Part shown: positions 10,401 through 18,675 of the stretch, piece by piece
Layout: each line of letters opens with the position of its first letter
Numbering within the stretch: position 1 is the stretch's first letter
Source: Clostridium sp. E02
Lineage (GTDB): Bacteria > Bacillota > Clostridia > Lachnospirales > Lachnospiraceae
DNA length: 64,000 bases
Reading direction: 5' to 3'
NCBI RefSeq assembly: GCF_003833015.1
Contig: NZ_RJLQ01000014.1
Location: 1 to 64,000, forward strand
Notes under the pieces: model-generated
Seen by the model: the letters and a program-made list of their open reading frames with translations, nothing else
Databases searched by the model: none
What the model was told of the DNA's origin: nothing
Translations under genes and position numbers: made by a program

Positions 10401-10744
10401 CAATGTTCAAGGCTTCCAAAGCTGTCATTGATGCCATACGAAACGCCGCAGCCTCTTAGCTCTAAAACGACAAATATATAACCAAATGCCACTAAATCAT
10501 AACCTAGCTTGATTTCCACATCTTCCATATTTCTGCGGTTGGTTCTTGATGCAAGTAATATAACTGGAAACTGTTCAGAAGCAATTTTGTTGTTTAATAT
10601 AGGAAATGTTATATCAATTGCCAGCTTTGTTCCATCATAACTGTTAATATATTGCGATTTTGTTTTAGACTCAGCATATAGTGGGAAAGAATATTCCTTA
10701 TATGAAAATGGTAATGATTCTTTGTTATAGTTATGGGTGATCAT
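7466..10744 (-). CDS. Large cytoplasmic protein with two alpha/beta-hydrolase modules (CocE/X-Pro dipeptidyl-peptidase type plus second hydrolase)
   Basis: A 1092-residue protein without signal peptide or membrane segments. Residues about 30-330 form an S15/CocE-type hydrolase domain with nucleophile context GMLGCSNRAY (serine near 157, in place of the usual GxSxGG). About 370-610 resemble the C-terminal jelly-roll of the CocE/X-Pro peptidase family (NSRIRFTVTCSN). About 690-1010 form a second alpha/beta hydrolase with IYIHGYGSP oxyanion region and GFSLGG nucleophile elbow. CocE and X-Pro peptidases normally have one hydrolase domain, so the tandem is unusual. Predicted role: cleavage of an imported ester, amide or peptide. 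RBS AAAGGAGG precedes the start, and a sigma-54 promoter lies 36-50 bases upstream. It is divergent from the ABC importer. Confidence 0.8.
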   Translation of the reverse strand: MITHNYNKESLPFSYKEYSFPLYAESKTKSQYINSYDGTKLAIDITFPILNNKIASEQFPVILLASRTNRRNMEDVEIKLGYDLVAFGYIFVVLELRGCGVSYGINDSFGSLEHCKDLISATDWIAAQDWCSDKIGMLGCSNRAYIQLCALALYPSNITALTPVVAVSDFYYQNYPNGVSAVPNIKLPKPDHMLSKEEFLKTAVPVDEDTNGSMAYEAYTNFHYDNNKNFFETLFLEDMNRDSEHPDYHNEKTNLTLPPFGKLNKFYHNYPIKQHQYIGELESGTLGQLAHFIDFGGTVCLGPWTHFGSLIGISDFPNGTVNMLQSYNRWYDYVLKGINNGFENAPAVTYYMFHAEAGNEWRFSESWPPENEVRTKLYLSPDSSNTISSAYDGTLSLNFSDAADSITYQVNDDISVFMDENGISHYNRSELFWNGNMAEEVDQKGLTFTSAPLFPYYLNEMAGCVSVDLWVSCSSNDVDFIVYLEEILPDGTSHYIKDGIMRASHRTTGFNPAWEKMGAAWHTSMSADVSHCLHEGLNQPTHIKFAIDPIAYHFAPNSRIRFTVTCSNKAAYQHNMYKNGSPELVLYTGGEYASFISIPFLEQSNQTYRGTATQKGGTSPAVLYAFNENTYLYTDGYWHKFKNSDSYTIKGNDVVFDEGNMIFHPMGAPLRIPGMPESSMENEILHPFPAFRKKLVAIEKVSSRDYTLFVPGYKKLYLDVFTQRLSDTMPCIIYIHGYGSPYAYLPSQLLTMYENGYAIAAIDVRNYPPNKFPDYINDAKGAIRYLRANAASFGIDPERFGMYGFSLGGNTTLMTAMTGDLPILEGNVGGNLEYSSRIQAAAAGFAWSDLLYMGKDIADEFQFSPALQADRVLMTDGEYSPSSEVIGFSGPGKGLKVLREYKENGCTPANEYFDRKLQEASFASPVNYANPSVPPIALFGGHGMNTINIAFKQSLRTFEALNKVEALTFLYGNTTGEYGEKPETQQAIKAFFDTQLKAKRRLHILAISTDSDIIVEDYVSKKISEKTKLENDGFWIPENDFIPLLTNINAASYDILNGYVNLFSLTGDNLTSKYFKEHYTMIFKFNEKQSMH

Positions 10745-10779
10745 ATAATTAACCTCCTTTTGTTATACTTATAAATACC

Positions 10780-10794
10780 GCAAATACTATGCCA
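10780..10794 (-). promoter_or_regulatory. Sigma-54 (-24/-12) promoter of the double hydrolase gene
   Basis: Read on the minus strand this is TGGCATAGTATTTGC (preceded by another T). GG and GC are 12 bases apart, the strict spacing of RpoN promoters (consensus TGGCAC-N5-TTGC). Transcription would start near 10768, giving a leader of about 24 bases before the ATG at 10744. The same TTGGCAT half is used by the divergent importer promoter at 11161. Confidence 0.8.
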
Positions 10795-10955
10795 ATTTTT
10801 GCGAATTAAAATAATGAAAATGGAAAAATTACACTGATTTATTACATTTACCACATTATAATAAAAATATTTATTAGTCGATAGTTAATAAGAAATAACT
10901 TAAAAATACTATTATATCGGCCTAGTGTACACGATATACATTATTGTATATTGAT

Positions 10956-11001
10956 TCATCATTTCATAATGAAATGATGATAATGAAATGAAAATTCATT
11001 T
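10956..11001. promoter_or_regulatory. Tandem palindromes, probable enhancer (UAS) for the sigma-54 activator
   Basis: TCATCATTTCA (10956-10966) and TGAAATGATGA (10970-10980) are a perfect 11-bp inverted repeat around TAA. A second palindrome follows, AAATGAA (10986-10992) and TTCATTT (10995-11001). Both share ATTTCA/TGAAAT cores. The pair lies about 190 bases from the hydrolase -12 element and about 190-210 from the importer one, the distance at which sigma-54 activators bind. The neighbouring activator gene at 16673 is the natural candidate. The remaining sequence in 10745-11217 has no coding capacity. Confidence 0.65.
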
Positions 11002-11160
11002 TGGAACAAAAACACACAATGAAACGATGCGGGGATGCTAATAATATTCAAAACAATGTGAGAAATACAAAGGAAAGAAGATAGAGTCTATCTGATTGTG
11101 TTATAAGTATATGATAAGTAAAATGTTATTTGCATTATTATTTTTTGTAGATGAATAAAT

Positions 11161-11175
11161 TGGCATATAAATTGC
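11161..11175 (+). promoter_or_regulatory. Sigma-54 (-24/-12) promoter of the ABC importer operon
   Basis: TGGCATATAAATTGC (preceded by T) matches the RpoN consensus TGGCAC-N5-TTGC at all invariant positions, with GG and GC 12 bases apart. The predicted start is near 11187, about 30 bases before the first gene at 11218. Confidence 0.85.
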
Positions 11176-11217
11176 GTTATCATATTGTATAAGAGTTTGA
11201 TAAAGAAAGGAGAAAAA

Positions 11218-12180
11218 ATGGTTAGATTTATATTAAAAAGGATTCTTTGGCTCATACCAATCATCTTAGGTGTAACATTTTTTGTTTTTACTATAATGTA
11301 TTTCACTCCTGGTGATCCGGTTCGATTAATGTTGGGAGCCAATGCAACAGAACAACAAATCCAGATGCAGAGAGATGCACTGGGGTTAAACGATCCGTTT
11401 CTTGTACGATTTGTGAATTATTTAAAGGAGGTATTTGTAAATTTTGATTTTGGTACTTCTTATCAGACAAAACAAAGTGTTACGGAACAGATTTTCTTAA
11501 GATTTCCATATACCCTAAGAATCGCATTGATAAGTGTATTTTTAGCGGCGTTGATTGGAATTCCAGTGGGAGTTCTCGCTGCAACTCATCAATATTCATG
11601 GAAAGATAACCTCTCTATGTTTGGTTCTTTGTTTTGTGTTTCTATGCCAAGCTTTTGGTTTGCATTGATCTTGGTAATGATATTTGCACAAAAACTTGGC
11701 TGGCTTCCTTCCTCGGGTATCAAATCATGGACTGGCTATATATTGCCTTGTGTATCCTGTGCGTTAGGAGGTGCAGCCGGAATCGCAAGGCAGACAAGGT
11801 CTAGTATGTTGGAGGTCATCCGTCAGGATTATATCACAACTGCAAGAGCAAAAGGGCAAAAGGAAGTGAAGGTTATTTATGGACATGCACTAAAAAATGC
11901 TTTAATACCGATAATTATGACAATTGGTAATATGATTGGTGCTTCTCTTGGTGGTGCATTGATTGCAGAAACTATTTTTTCCATACCGGGAATGGGTGTA
12001 TTTATGATGAACGGAATAGCACAAAGAGATTATCCTGTTGTTCAAGGAGGGGTATTGTTCATTTCGGTATGTTTTTGTCTATGTATGTTGTTGGTAGATA
12101 TTGTATTTGCCTTTGTGGATCCAAGAATACGTTCCCAATATAAAAGTGCAAATAAGAAGAGAAAAAGAAAGGGTATATAA
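11218..12180 (+). CDS. Oligopeptide-type ABC importer permease, DppB/OppB family
   Basis: A 320-residue inner-membrane permease that with the next gene forms the channel of a peptide/nickel-type ABC importer. It begins MVRFILKRILWLIPIILGVTF, the standard DppB N-terminal helix. It has about six transmembrane segments and the EAA-like loop (ARAKGQKEVKVIYGHALKNALIPI) that docks the ATPases. An in-frame start exists 33 bases upstream, but AAAGGAGAA lies seven bases before the ATG at 11218, so that start is preferred. First gene of a five-gene operon driven by the sigma-54 promoter at 11161. Confidence 0.93.
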   Translation: MVRFILKRILWLIPIILGVTFFVFTIMYFTPGDPVRLMLGANATEQQIQMQRDALGLNDPFLVRFVNYLKEVFVNFDFGTSYQTKQSVTEQIFLRFPYTLRIALISVFLAALIGIPVGVLAATHQYSWKDNLSMFGSLFCVSMPSFWFALILVMIFAQKLGWLPSSGIKSWTGYILPCVSCALGGAAGIARQTRSSMLEVIRQDYITTARAKGQKEVKVIYGHALKNALIPIIMTIGNMIGASLGGALIAETIFSIPGMGVFMMNGIAQRDYPVVQGGVLFISVCFCLCMLLVDIVFAFVDPRIRSQYKSANKKRKRKGI

Positions 12181-12185
12181 AACTC

Positions 12186-13052
12186 ATGGCTGCTATAAAT
12201 AAAAAAAGACATAAGTCACATTTTAAGGAAGTTATGGCAAGACTAGCCAAAAATAAACTTGCAATGGCTGGTATGGTTATTATTCTTTTACTCATTTCCA
12301 TTGCGCTGCTGGCACCGATTATTGCTCCATATAATTATGCGGCTCAGGACTTAAAATCAACCTATGCTGCACCAAGTAGTACACACTTACTTGGAACTGA
12401 CAAATTAGGAAGGGATATTTTAAGCAGATTAATATACGGAACAAGACAGTCTTTGAAAATTGGTATGCTTTCTGTGGCCATTGCCTCCGTACTAGGAACA
12501 ATAGTAGGATCTATCGCAGGTTTTTATGGCGGGAAGATCGATAATATCCTAATGAGAATTCTGGATATCTATCAGTCAATACCAGGTATGCTTTTATCCA
12601 TTGCGCTTGCTGCTTCTTTAGGACCTGGAATCAACAACGCAATCATTGCAATCGGTATTTCTACTATTCCTGCTTATGCCAGAATTATCAGAGCTTCGAT
12701 TATGACGGTAAGAGAGAAGGAATTTATTGAAGCTGCAATTGCTATTAATGCCAGTGATTTTCGTATTATTACCAAACATGTTCTACCTAATGCAATCTCT
12801 CCTTTGATCGTAGAGATTACAATGAATATTGGAAATTCCATCCTGGCAGCGGCAACGCTTAGCTTTATTGGATTGGGGGCACAGCCACCATCACCAGAAT
12901 GGGGAGCTATGCTGGTAGAGGGAAGAAACTACATGAGAGATTATGGCTATTTGGTAATTTATCCAGGCATTTGCATTATGACCAGTGTTTTATCCTTTAA
13001 TATGCTGGGAGATGGTTTGAGAGATGCGTTGGATCCCCGGTTGAAGAATTAA
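12186..13052 (+). CDS. Oligopeptide-type ABC importer permease, DppC/OppC family
   Basis: A 288-residue second permease. It has the DppC N-terminal cytoplasmic segment and first helix (NKLAMAGMVIILLLISIALLAPIIAPYN), the LLGTDKLGRDILSRLIYGTRQSL block diagnostic of the subfamily, and the EAA loop (REKEFIEAAIAINASDFRIITKHVLPNAISPLI). It begins five bases after the DppB stop, so the two are translationally linked. Substrate class is set by the binding protein at 15014. Confidence 0.94.
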   Translation: MAAINKKRHKSHFKEVMARLAKNKLAMAGMVIILLLISIALLAPIIAPYNYAAQDLKSTYAAPSSTHLLGTDKLGRDILSRLIYGTRQSLKIGMLSVAIASVLGTIVGSIAGFYGGKIDNILMRILDIYQSIPGMLLSIALAASLGPGINNAIIAIGISTIPAYARIIRASIMTVREKEFIEAAIAINASDFRIITKHVLPNAISPLIVEITMNIGNSILAAATLSFIGLGAQPPSPEWGAMLVEGRNYMRDYGYLVIYPGICIMTSVLSFNMLGDGLRDALDPRLKN

Positions 13053-13064
13053 GGAGACAGAGAA

Positions 13065-14039
13065 ATGAGTGATAAGAATAGTTTATTAGATATTAACAAT
13101 TTAGTTGTTGAATATGTGACTGATAAAAAAGTTGTAAAAGCGGTAAATGGTGTTTCCTTTACAATAAACAAAGGAGAGACACTGGGACTTGTCGGTGAAA
13201 CAGGAGCCGGTAAAACTACAATTGCAAAGTCCGTTATGAGAATTCTTCCGGATCCACCGGCAAAGATTAAAAGCGGTGAGATTTTATTCGAAGAATCGGA
13301 TATTATGAAGCTATCGGAACATAAAATGCGCAGAATCAGAGGAAATAAAATATCCATGATATTTCAGGATCCTATGACTGCATTAAATCCAATTATGACA
13401 GTAGGCAAACAGATTGCCGAGACAATTGGACTGCATGAAAAAATGTCTAGTGCCGAGGCAGAAATAAAAGCGATCAATATGCTTGAAATGGTTGGAATTC
13501 CAGGTGAAAGATTCTCTGAGTATCCCCACCAGTTTTCCGGGGGGATGAAACAGAGAGTGGTGATTGCCATGGCACTGGCCTGCCAGCCGGAACTGTTACT
13601 GGCAGATGAACCTACGACCGCATTGGATGTGACGATTCAGGCACAGGTTCTTGATATGATGGACAACCTAAAGAAGGAACTCAATACCGCTGTTTTAATG
13701 ATCACTCATGACCTTGGTGTTGTAGCGGGGATGTGCGATAAGGTTGCGATTGTATATGCAGGTGAAATTGTGGAATATGGTACGACAATAGATGTGTTTG
13801 ACCATCCAGGTCATCCGTATACCAGAGGACTTTTTGATTCCCTTCCTAAATTAGATTCGAATGAAAAACGACTCAAACCGATCAGGGGTATGATGCCCGA
13901 TCCGACAGAGCTGCCAGAAGGCTGTAAATTTTATGAAAGATGTCCATATGCGGTTGCTGCATGTAAAACGGAGAGGAACAGGGATACTGAATTAGGAAAT
14001 GGACACTATATTAAGTGTGATAGGATGAAAGAGGTATGA
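13065..14039 (+). CDS. Oligopeptide-type ABC importer ATPase, DppD/OppD family
   Basis: A 324-residue ATPase. It has Walker A GETGAGKTT (about residues 44-52), signature SGGMKQR, Walker B LLADEPTTALD and switch histidine in MITHDLG. The C-terminal oligopeptide-transporter extension carries cysteines (CKFYERCPYAVAACK) typical of Dpp/Opp ATPases that bind an iron-sulfur cluster. AAGGAGA precedes the start. It pairs with the ATPase at 14041. Confidence 0.95.
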   Translation: MSDKNSLLDINNLVVEYVTDKKVVKAVNGVSFTINKGETLGLVGETGAGKTTIAKSVMRILPDPPAKIKSGEILFEESDIMKLSEHKMRRIRGNKISMIFQDPMTALNPIMTVGKQIAETIGLHEKMSSAEAEIKAINMLEMVGIPGERFSEYPHQFSGGMKQRVVIAMALACQPELLLADEPTTALDVTIQAQVLDMMDNLKKELNTAVLMITHDLGVVAGMCDKVAIVYAGEIVEYGTTIDVFDHPGHPYTRGLFDSLPKLDSNEKRLKPIRGMMPDPTELPEGCKFYERCPYAVAACKTERNRDTELGNGHYIKCDRMKEV

Positions 14040-14040
14040 T

Positions 14041-14994
14041 ATGGCAACAATATTAGAAGTCAGGAATTTAAAAAAATATTTTAGTACTCCTAAAGGTGAA
14101 TTGCATGCGGTAGATGATATCAGCTTTAAAATAGAAAAAGGAAAGACCCTTGGTGTTGTTGGAGAATCCGGATGCGGGAAATCGACTTTGGGCAGAACGA
14201 TTTTGCATTTATTAGACAGTACGGATGGACAGATTTTATTTGAGGGTCAGGATGTAACTCATTTAAAGAAGAAGGAGTTAAAAATACTGAGAGAAAAAAT
14301 GCAGATTATTTTCCAGGACCCGTTTGCGTCATTAAATCCAAGAATGAGTGTCCGGGAAACCATAAAGGAACCCTTGATTTTAAGAGGCGGTATGAAAGAA
14401 GAGACAATGGAGGAAGAAACAGAAAAGCTTATGGAAACGGTAGGGATTGCAAACAGATTGGCAGATTCTTATCCTCATGAGCTGGACGGAGGCAGAAGAC
14501 AAAGGATAGGAATTGCAAGAGCCTTGGCATTAAATCCCCAATTTATATTATGTGATGAACCAGTCTCAGCCCTAGATGTTTCCATTCAGGCTCAGATTTT
14601 AAATTTGATGATGGATTTGCAGGAAGAGAGAAATCTAACTTATATTTTTGTAACCCATGATCTGTCCGTAGTAAAGTATATATCGGACGAGATTATGGTA
14701 ATGTATCTGGGACAGATGGTTGAAAAAGCCCCGGCGGATGAACTGTTTGCAAATCCTTTACATCCTTACACAAAGGCCTTGCTATCAGCAATTCCGATTC
14801 CGGATGTACATGCAAAGAAACAACGTATACTTTTAAAAGGTGAAATTACATCTCCAATCAATCCAAAGCCGGGATGCCGTTTTGCAGCAAGATGCAATTA
14901 TGTTACAGAAGAATGCCTAAAAGAACAACGTGTCAGAGAAATAAGTAAGAATCATTTTGTATTCTGCCATATGGTAGAAGATAATGATAAATAA
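14041..14994 (+). CDS. Oligopeptide-type ABC importer ATPase, DppF/OppF family
   Basis: A 317-residue partner ATPase, starting one base after the previous stop. It has Walker A GESGCGKST, Walker B ILCDEPVSALDVS, and the oligopeptide C-terminal extension with cysteines (GCRFAARCNYVTEEC). The ABC signature reads LDGGRRQR rather than LSGGQ-QR, with aspartate replacing the serine; this variant is, to my knowledge, found in a clostridial branch, so it is probably functional. Confidence 0.94.
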   Translation: MATILEVRNLKKYFSTPKGELHAVDDISFKIEKGKTLGVVGESGCGKSTLGRTILHLLDSTDGQILFEGQDVTHLKKKELKILREKMQIIFQDPFASLNPRMSVRETIKEPLILRGGMKEETMEEETEKLMETVGIANRLADSYPHELDGGRRQRIGIARALALNPQFILCDEPVSALDVSIQAQILNLMMDLQEERNLTYIFVTHDLSVVKYISDEIMVMYLGQMVEKAPADELFANPLHPYTKALLSAIPIPDVHAKKQRILLKGEITSPINPKPGCRFAARCNYVTEECLKEQRVREISKNHFVFCHMVEDNDK

Positions 14995-15013
14995 CACAAA
15001 AAGGAGAAGGATT

Positions 15014-16579
15014 ATGAAAAAAAGTATGAAATATCTAGCAGCATTTTTGGCAGCTGTTGCAACAATGGTTTCAGTAGCAGGGTGCGGTTCAGGGAAAGGT
15101 GTTGATGATAATGCAACAGGGGAATCAACCAATACGGCTGCAAACAGTGGAGGTGGAGACACCATTAACATAGCGGTTGACGGAGACGTTGGAAATATGA
15201 GCGTTTTTGGAAGCGGAAGCACTTATTCATATGTATCCAATCAGATTTATGAGGGGTTATTTGCAGTGGGATACGACGATGAAGTTGTTCCTCGTTTAGC
15301 AGAAAGTTGGGAGGAAGTAGACAGTACCCATTACATTTTTAAAATCCGACAGGGAGTAAAATTTCAGGATGGTAACACATTAACTGCAAAAGATGTTTTG
15401 TTTTCCTTTAAGCTTATGCAGGAAGATACCAACTATAGCCAATATGTAATAAATGTTGATTTTGACAAGACCAATGTTATAGATGATTACACTTTTGAAC
15501 TTTATTTAAAGGAGCAGAATGCATACACTTTTACGAATTTATCGAATGTTAGTATTGTAAGTGAGGCATCCTGGAATTCAAGCCCAGATAAAATGGTTAC
15601 TACGCCAATCGGAACAGGACCATACAAACTGAAGGATTATGTAAGCGGTTCTTATGTGACTTTAGAAGCATACCCTGATTATTGGGGTGGTGAAGCAGAC
15701 ATAAAGGAAGCGACATTTACCGTAATTGCAGAGCCTTCTCAGAAAACAACGGCTTTAGATACTGGTGAAGTTCAGTTAATAATGAATCTACAGACCAGTG
15801 ATGTAGATTATATGAGTGAAAAAAGTGAGTTTGCAGTAACAAAAGATATTGGTGTACAATCGTTAAGTTTCTTCTTGAATATGCATGATAATTCTGTGTT
15901 TACCAAGAAGCAGGTTAGACAGGCACTGTGTTATGCAATGGATAATGAAGCAATTAACGCAGTTTCCTATGGTGGCTTTGCATTGGCAGGTAAAGCTCCA
16001 TTTTCTACAGCGATGAGGGATTACAGCGAACAAATGACAGGGGATATGTATACTGCAGCAGATATGGATAAAGCAAAGAGCTTAATTGAGGAAGCTGGTG
16101 CAGCGGAGGGAACAGTAAAGATTGTAACCGATGGAACAAGCCCTCAGATTAGTGCGGCTGAAGTGATTCAAAATACATTAACCGAGTTAGGATTTAAAGC
16201 TGAGATTAATAATTATGACAGTGCTACCATATGGAATGTAGCAGCAGATCCGACACAATGGGATGTATTATTGATGGTTACTGCTTCACCAAGTGGTTAC
16301 GGAGTTGATTCCATGAAAGCATTTTTAGGTGGACTTAATTGGAGTGGTTGGCAAGGTGAAAGCTATGATTCCTTTTTGCAGTTTTGTGCAGAGACAATCG
16401 GAGCTAGTGATGATCAGACTTCAAATGAAAAGGCAGTAGAGGTTGTAAAGGTAATTGAAGACGAGTGCCCGATTTATTCTATGGTGCAGCTAGTAAACTG
16501 TTATGCACATGAGGCTAATTTGAATTTTAAGGTATGGAATGCGTCGAGTCTTTATTTAAAAGATTTAAAATTTGAATAA
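15014..16579 (+). CDS. Peptide-type ABC transporter substrate-binding lipoprotein (SBP family 5)
   Basis: A 521-residue extracellular binding protein. Positively charged N-terminus, hydrophobic core and the lipobox VSVAGC give a lipid-anchored protein. The mature part has cluster C / SBP_bac_5 features: YEGLF, VPRLAESWEEVD, YIFKIRQGVKFQDG, VLFSFKLM, PIGTGPYKL. This family carries di- and oligopeptides but also nickel, sugars and other compounds, so the ligand is open. The start at 15014 is chosen over an in-frame ATG at 14984 that overlaps the ATPase, because AAAGGAGAAGG precedes 15014. A terminator follows immediately. Confidence 0.94.
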   Translation: MKKSMKYLAAFLAAVATMVSVAGCGSGKGVDDNATGESTNTAANSGGGDTINIAVDGDVGNMSVFGSGSTYSYVSNQIYEGLFAVGYDDEVVPRLAESWEEVDSTHYIFKIRQGVKFQDGNTLTAKDVLFSFKLMQEDTNYSQYVINVDFDKTNVIDDYTFELYLKEQNAYTFTNLSNVSIVSEASWNSSPDKMVTTPIGTGPYKLKDYVSGSYVTLEAYPDYWGGEADIKEATFTVIAEPSQKTTALDTGEVQLIMNLQTSDVDYMSEKSEFAVTKDIGVQSLSFFLNMHDNSVFTKKQVRQALCYAMDNEAINAVSYGGFALAGKAPFSTAMRDYSEQMTGDMYTAADMDKAKSLIEEAGAAEGTVKIVTDGTSPQISAAEVIQNTLTELGFKAEINNYDSATIWNVAADPTQWDVLLMVTASPSGYGVDSMKAFLGGLNWSGWQGESYDSFLQFCAETIGASDDQTSNEKAVEVVKVIEDECPIYSMVQLVNCYAHEANLNFKVWNASSLYLKDLKFE

Positions 16580-16596
16580 GAATTAGGACTAATATT

Positions 16597-16628
16597 AAAA
16601 GACAGCAGGTACACCTGCTGTCTTTTGC
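16597..16628 (+). terminator. Rho-independent terminator of the ABC importer operon
   Basis: AAAGACAGCAGGT and ACCTGCTGTCTTTT form a perfect stem of about 13 bp with a two-base loop, ending in T4. It separates the importer from the regulator at 16673, which has its own TGGTACAAT extended -10 at 16638-16646. Confidence 0.88.
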
Positions 16629-16672
16629 TGCAAGGTGTGGTACAATGATTAAAAAACAAAGGGGTGAATGAA

Positions 16673-18664
16673 ATGTTTCGTATATTTTTCATGAATCTGT
16701 TTGGAGATTCCATGATTAAGCAAGTACAAAGCCTTGAGAAAATTATAGATTTTAATATGTATGTAGGCGATGCCACAGTTAATGATGAACAGCTAAAAAA
16801 GCAGATTAAGCGGGTAAATGAAGAAAAGATGGATGCAATTATATGCCAATGGGAACATTATGACAGAATTATGTCATATAAGCCTCTGGTACCGGTATAC
16901 CCTGTTTCTATGACTGCCTTTGATACCTGTGTGATATTATATCTTTTAAAAAAAGAGTTAAAGTCAAAAGGGTTGGAACATTATAAGAGAGTAATTCTAG
17001 GTACTTATCTGCCCATAACGGTTCGTTTGGATGTACTGGAGGAGATGTATGGATTTGAGCTTATGAATCCGCCTTGGCGGGATGATTTGGGACAAAGTTA
17101 TTTCGATTCCCTTGCTAAAGAAGGATATGAGGTGGTTATTTGTAATACCCAATATTTAGATATGGTCAGAAATAGTGGTATGTATGCCTTTCATGATGAT
17201 CGGATTTATGATTATCTGGACTTTAGTCTGGATTTGAAGCGTGCGATCCAACAGGTAGCGATTGGTTCCCAATTGCAGGAAACTTTAGACGAGCTTAAGA
17301 ATATGTTGAACTATTCATTTGAAGCTATTTGCATCTTAGATAAAGAGGGCAGAATTACAGCTCATAACGAGCAGGCAGTCAATATGTTCACACCAATTGA
17401 AGATGACAGCTATATCGGAAAATATTTTGCGGATATGGTTACAACACTGGAAAAGGATGAGTTTAACGATGTATTAAATAAAGGGAAAGCATATTACAGC
17501 AGAATAGTAAATGTTAACAGCATGGCAGGTATGCTTAATATCACGCCTAATAGCAAGGATGATATTTCTCATGGTGCTGTTGTGCATTTTACCACGATCC
17601 AACAAATTGAGAAAATGGAATCTTATGTAAAAAGTGAATTTTATCAAAAGGGTCATTATGCAAAATACAAGTTCCAAGATATTTTGGGAGAGTCAGAGAC
17701 AATTATAAAATCAAAAAAGCTGGGGGAACGATTTTCCAAGTATAATGCCAGTATATTAATTTATGGTGAAAGCGGTTGCGGAAAGGAACTGTTTGCACAG
17801 AGCATACACAATTCCAGTTTTAGGAATAACCAGCCGTTTGTAGCGATAAATTGTGGGTCTTTACCGACGAATCTTTTAGAAAGTGAATTATTCGGATATG
17901 TTGAGGGGGCTTTTACAGGTGCTTTAAAGAAGGGCAAAAAAGGCCTTTTTGAAATAGCGAATAAAGGTACGATATTTCTTGATGAGATATCGGAGATAGA
18001 TGCCCAAGGTCAGACAAGGCTGTTGAGGGTAATCGAAGAGCTATGTGTTATGCGGATAGGAGATGATAAAGTTATACCGATTGATGTACGAATTATTGCG
18101 GCATCCAATAAAAATCTTTTAAAGCTCTCAAAAGAAGGGAAATTCAGAGAGGATCTATATTATCGTTTGAATGTTTTAACCCTTAATATCCCGTCTTTAA
18201 GAGAACGAGGCAGAGATGTGATTTTGCTGGCGAATATATTCGTTAAAAACTTTGGAATAGAATATAATAAGAAGATATTACTAAGCAAAGATGCCGAGGA
18301 GTTTTTATTAAATCTTTCATGGGATGGAAATGTAAGGCAACTTAGAAATTTCTGCGAAAGACTTGTTATTGTAGCAGACAATAAATATATTGATGGAAAA
18401 GATATTAGGGAACAGCTGGATGTAACTGAGTTGGCATTACTTCAAAAGGAGACAAAATTGCCTGACAGTTCGTTAGAAAAAATGATAAAGGGTTCAGTGA
18501 TAGCAAAGGGGAGTATTGTAGAAGCAGAAAAGAATAGCATATGTCATGCATTGGAGAAGACAAAAGGCAATAGAGAAAAAGCAGCAGAGATTCTTGGAAT
18601 TAGTAAATCAACACTATGGCGTAAAATCAAAGCATATGGATTAACAATAAGTACTAAAGAATAG
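16673..18664 (+). CDS. Sigma-54-dependent transcriptional activator (PrpR_N-like sensor, PAS, AAA+, Fis HTH)
   Basis: A 663-residue enhancer-binding protein. Residues about 1-200 resemble the PrpR N-terminal small-molecule sensor; about 205-310 form a PAS domain (EAICILDKEGRITAHNEQAV). The AAA+ core has Walker A GESGCGKE at about 365-372 and the sigma-54 contact loop GAFTGA at 412-417. A Fis-type helix-turn-helix ends the protein (NREKAAEILGISKSTLWRKI). AAAGGGG eight bases before the ATG at 16673 supports this start; an in-frame GTG at 16664 is too close to it. By position and by the -24/-12 promoters it most likely switches on the importer and hydrolase in response to a ligand of the N-terminal domain. 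Confidence 0.93.
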   Translation: MFRIFFMNLFGDSMIKQVQSLEKIIDFNMYVGDATVNDEQLKKQIKRVNEEKMDAIICQWEHYDRIMSYKPLVPVYPVSMTAFDTCVILYLLKKELKSKGLEHYKRVILGTYLPITVRLDVLEEMYGFELMNPPWRDDLGQSYFDSLAKEGYEVVICNTQYLDMVRNSGMYAFHDDRIYDYLDFSLDLKRAIQQVAIGSQLQETLDELKNMLNYSFEAICILDKEGRITAHNEQAVNMFTPIEDDSYIGKYFADMVTTLEKDEFNDVLNKGKAYYSRIVNVNSMAGMLNITPNSKDDISHGAVVHFTTIQQIEKMESYVKSEFYQKGHYAKYKFQDILGESETIIKSKKLGERFSKYNASILIYGESGCGKELFAQSIHNSSFRNNQPFVAINCGSLPTNLLESELFGYVEGAFTGALKKGKKGLFEIANKGTIFLDEISEIDAQGQTRLLRVIEELCVMRIGDDKVIPIDVRIIAASNKNLLKLSKEGKFREDLYYRLNVLTLNIPSLRERGRDVILLANIFVKNFGIEYNKKILLSKDAEEFLLNLSWDGNVRQLRNFCERLVIVADNKYIDGKDIREQLDVTELALLQKETKLPDSSLEKMIKGSVIAKGSIVEAEKNSICHALEKTKGNREKAAEILGISKSTLWRKIKAYGLTISTKE

Positions 18665-18675
18665 TGGTTATATTA

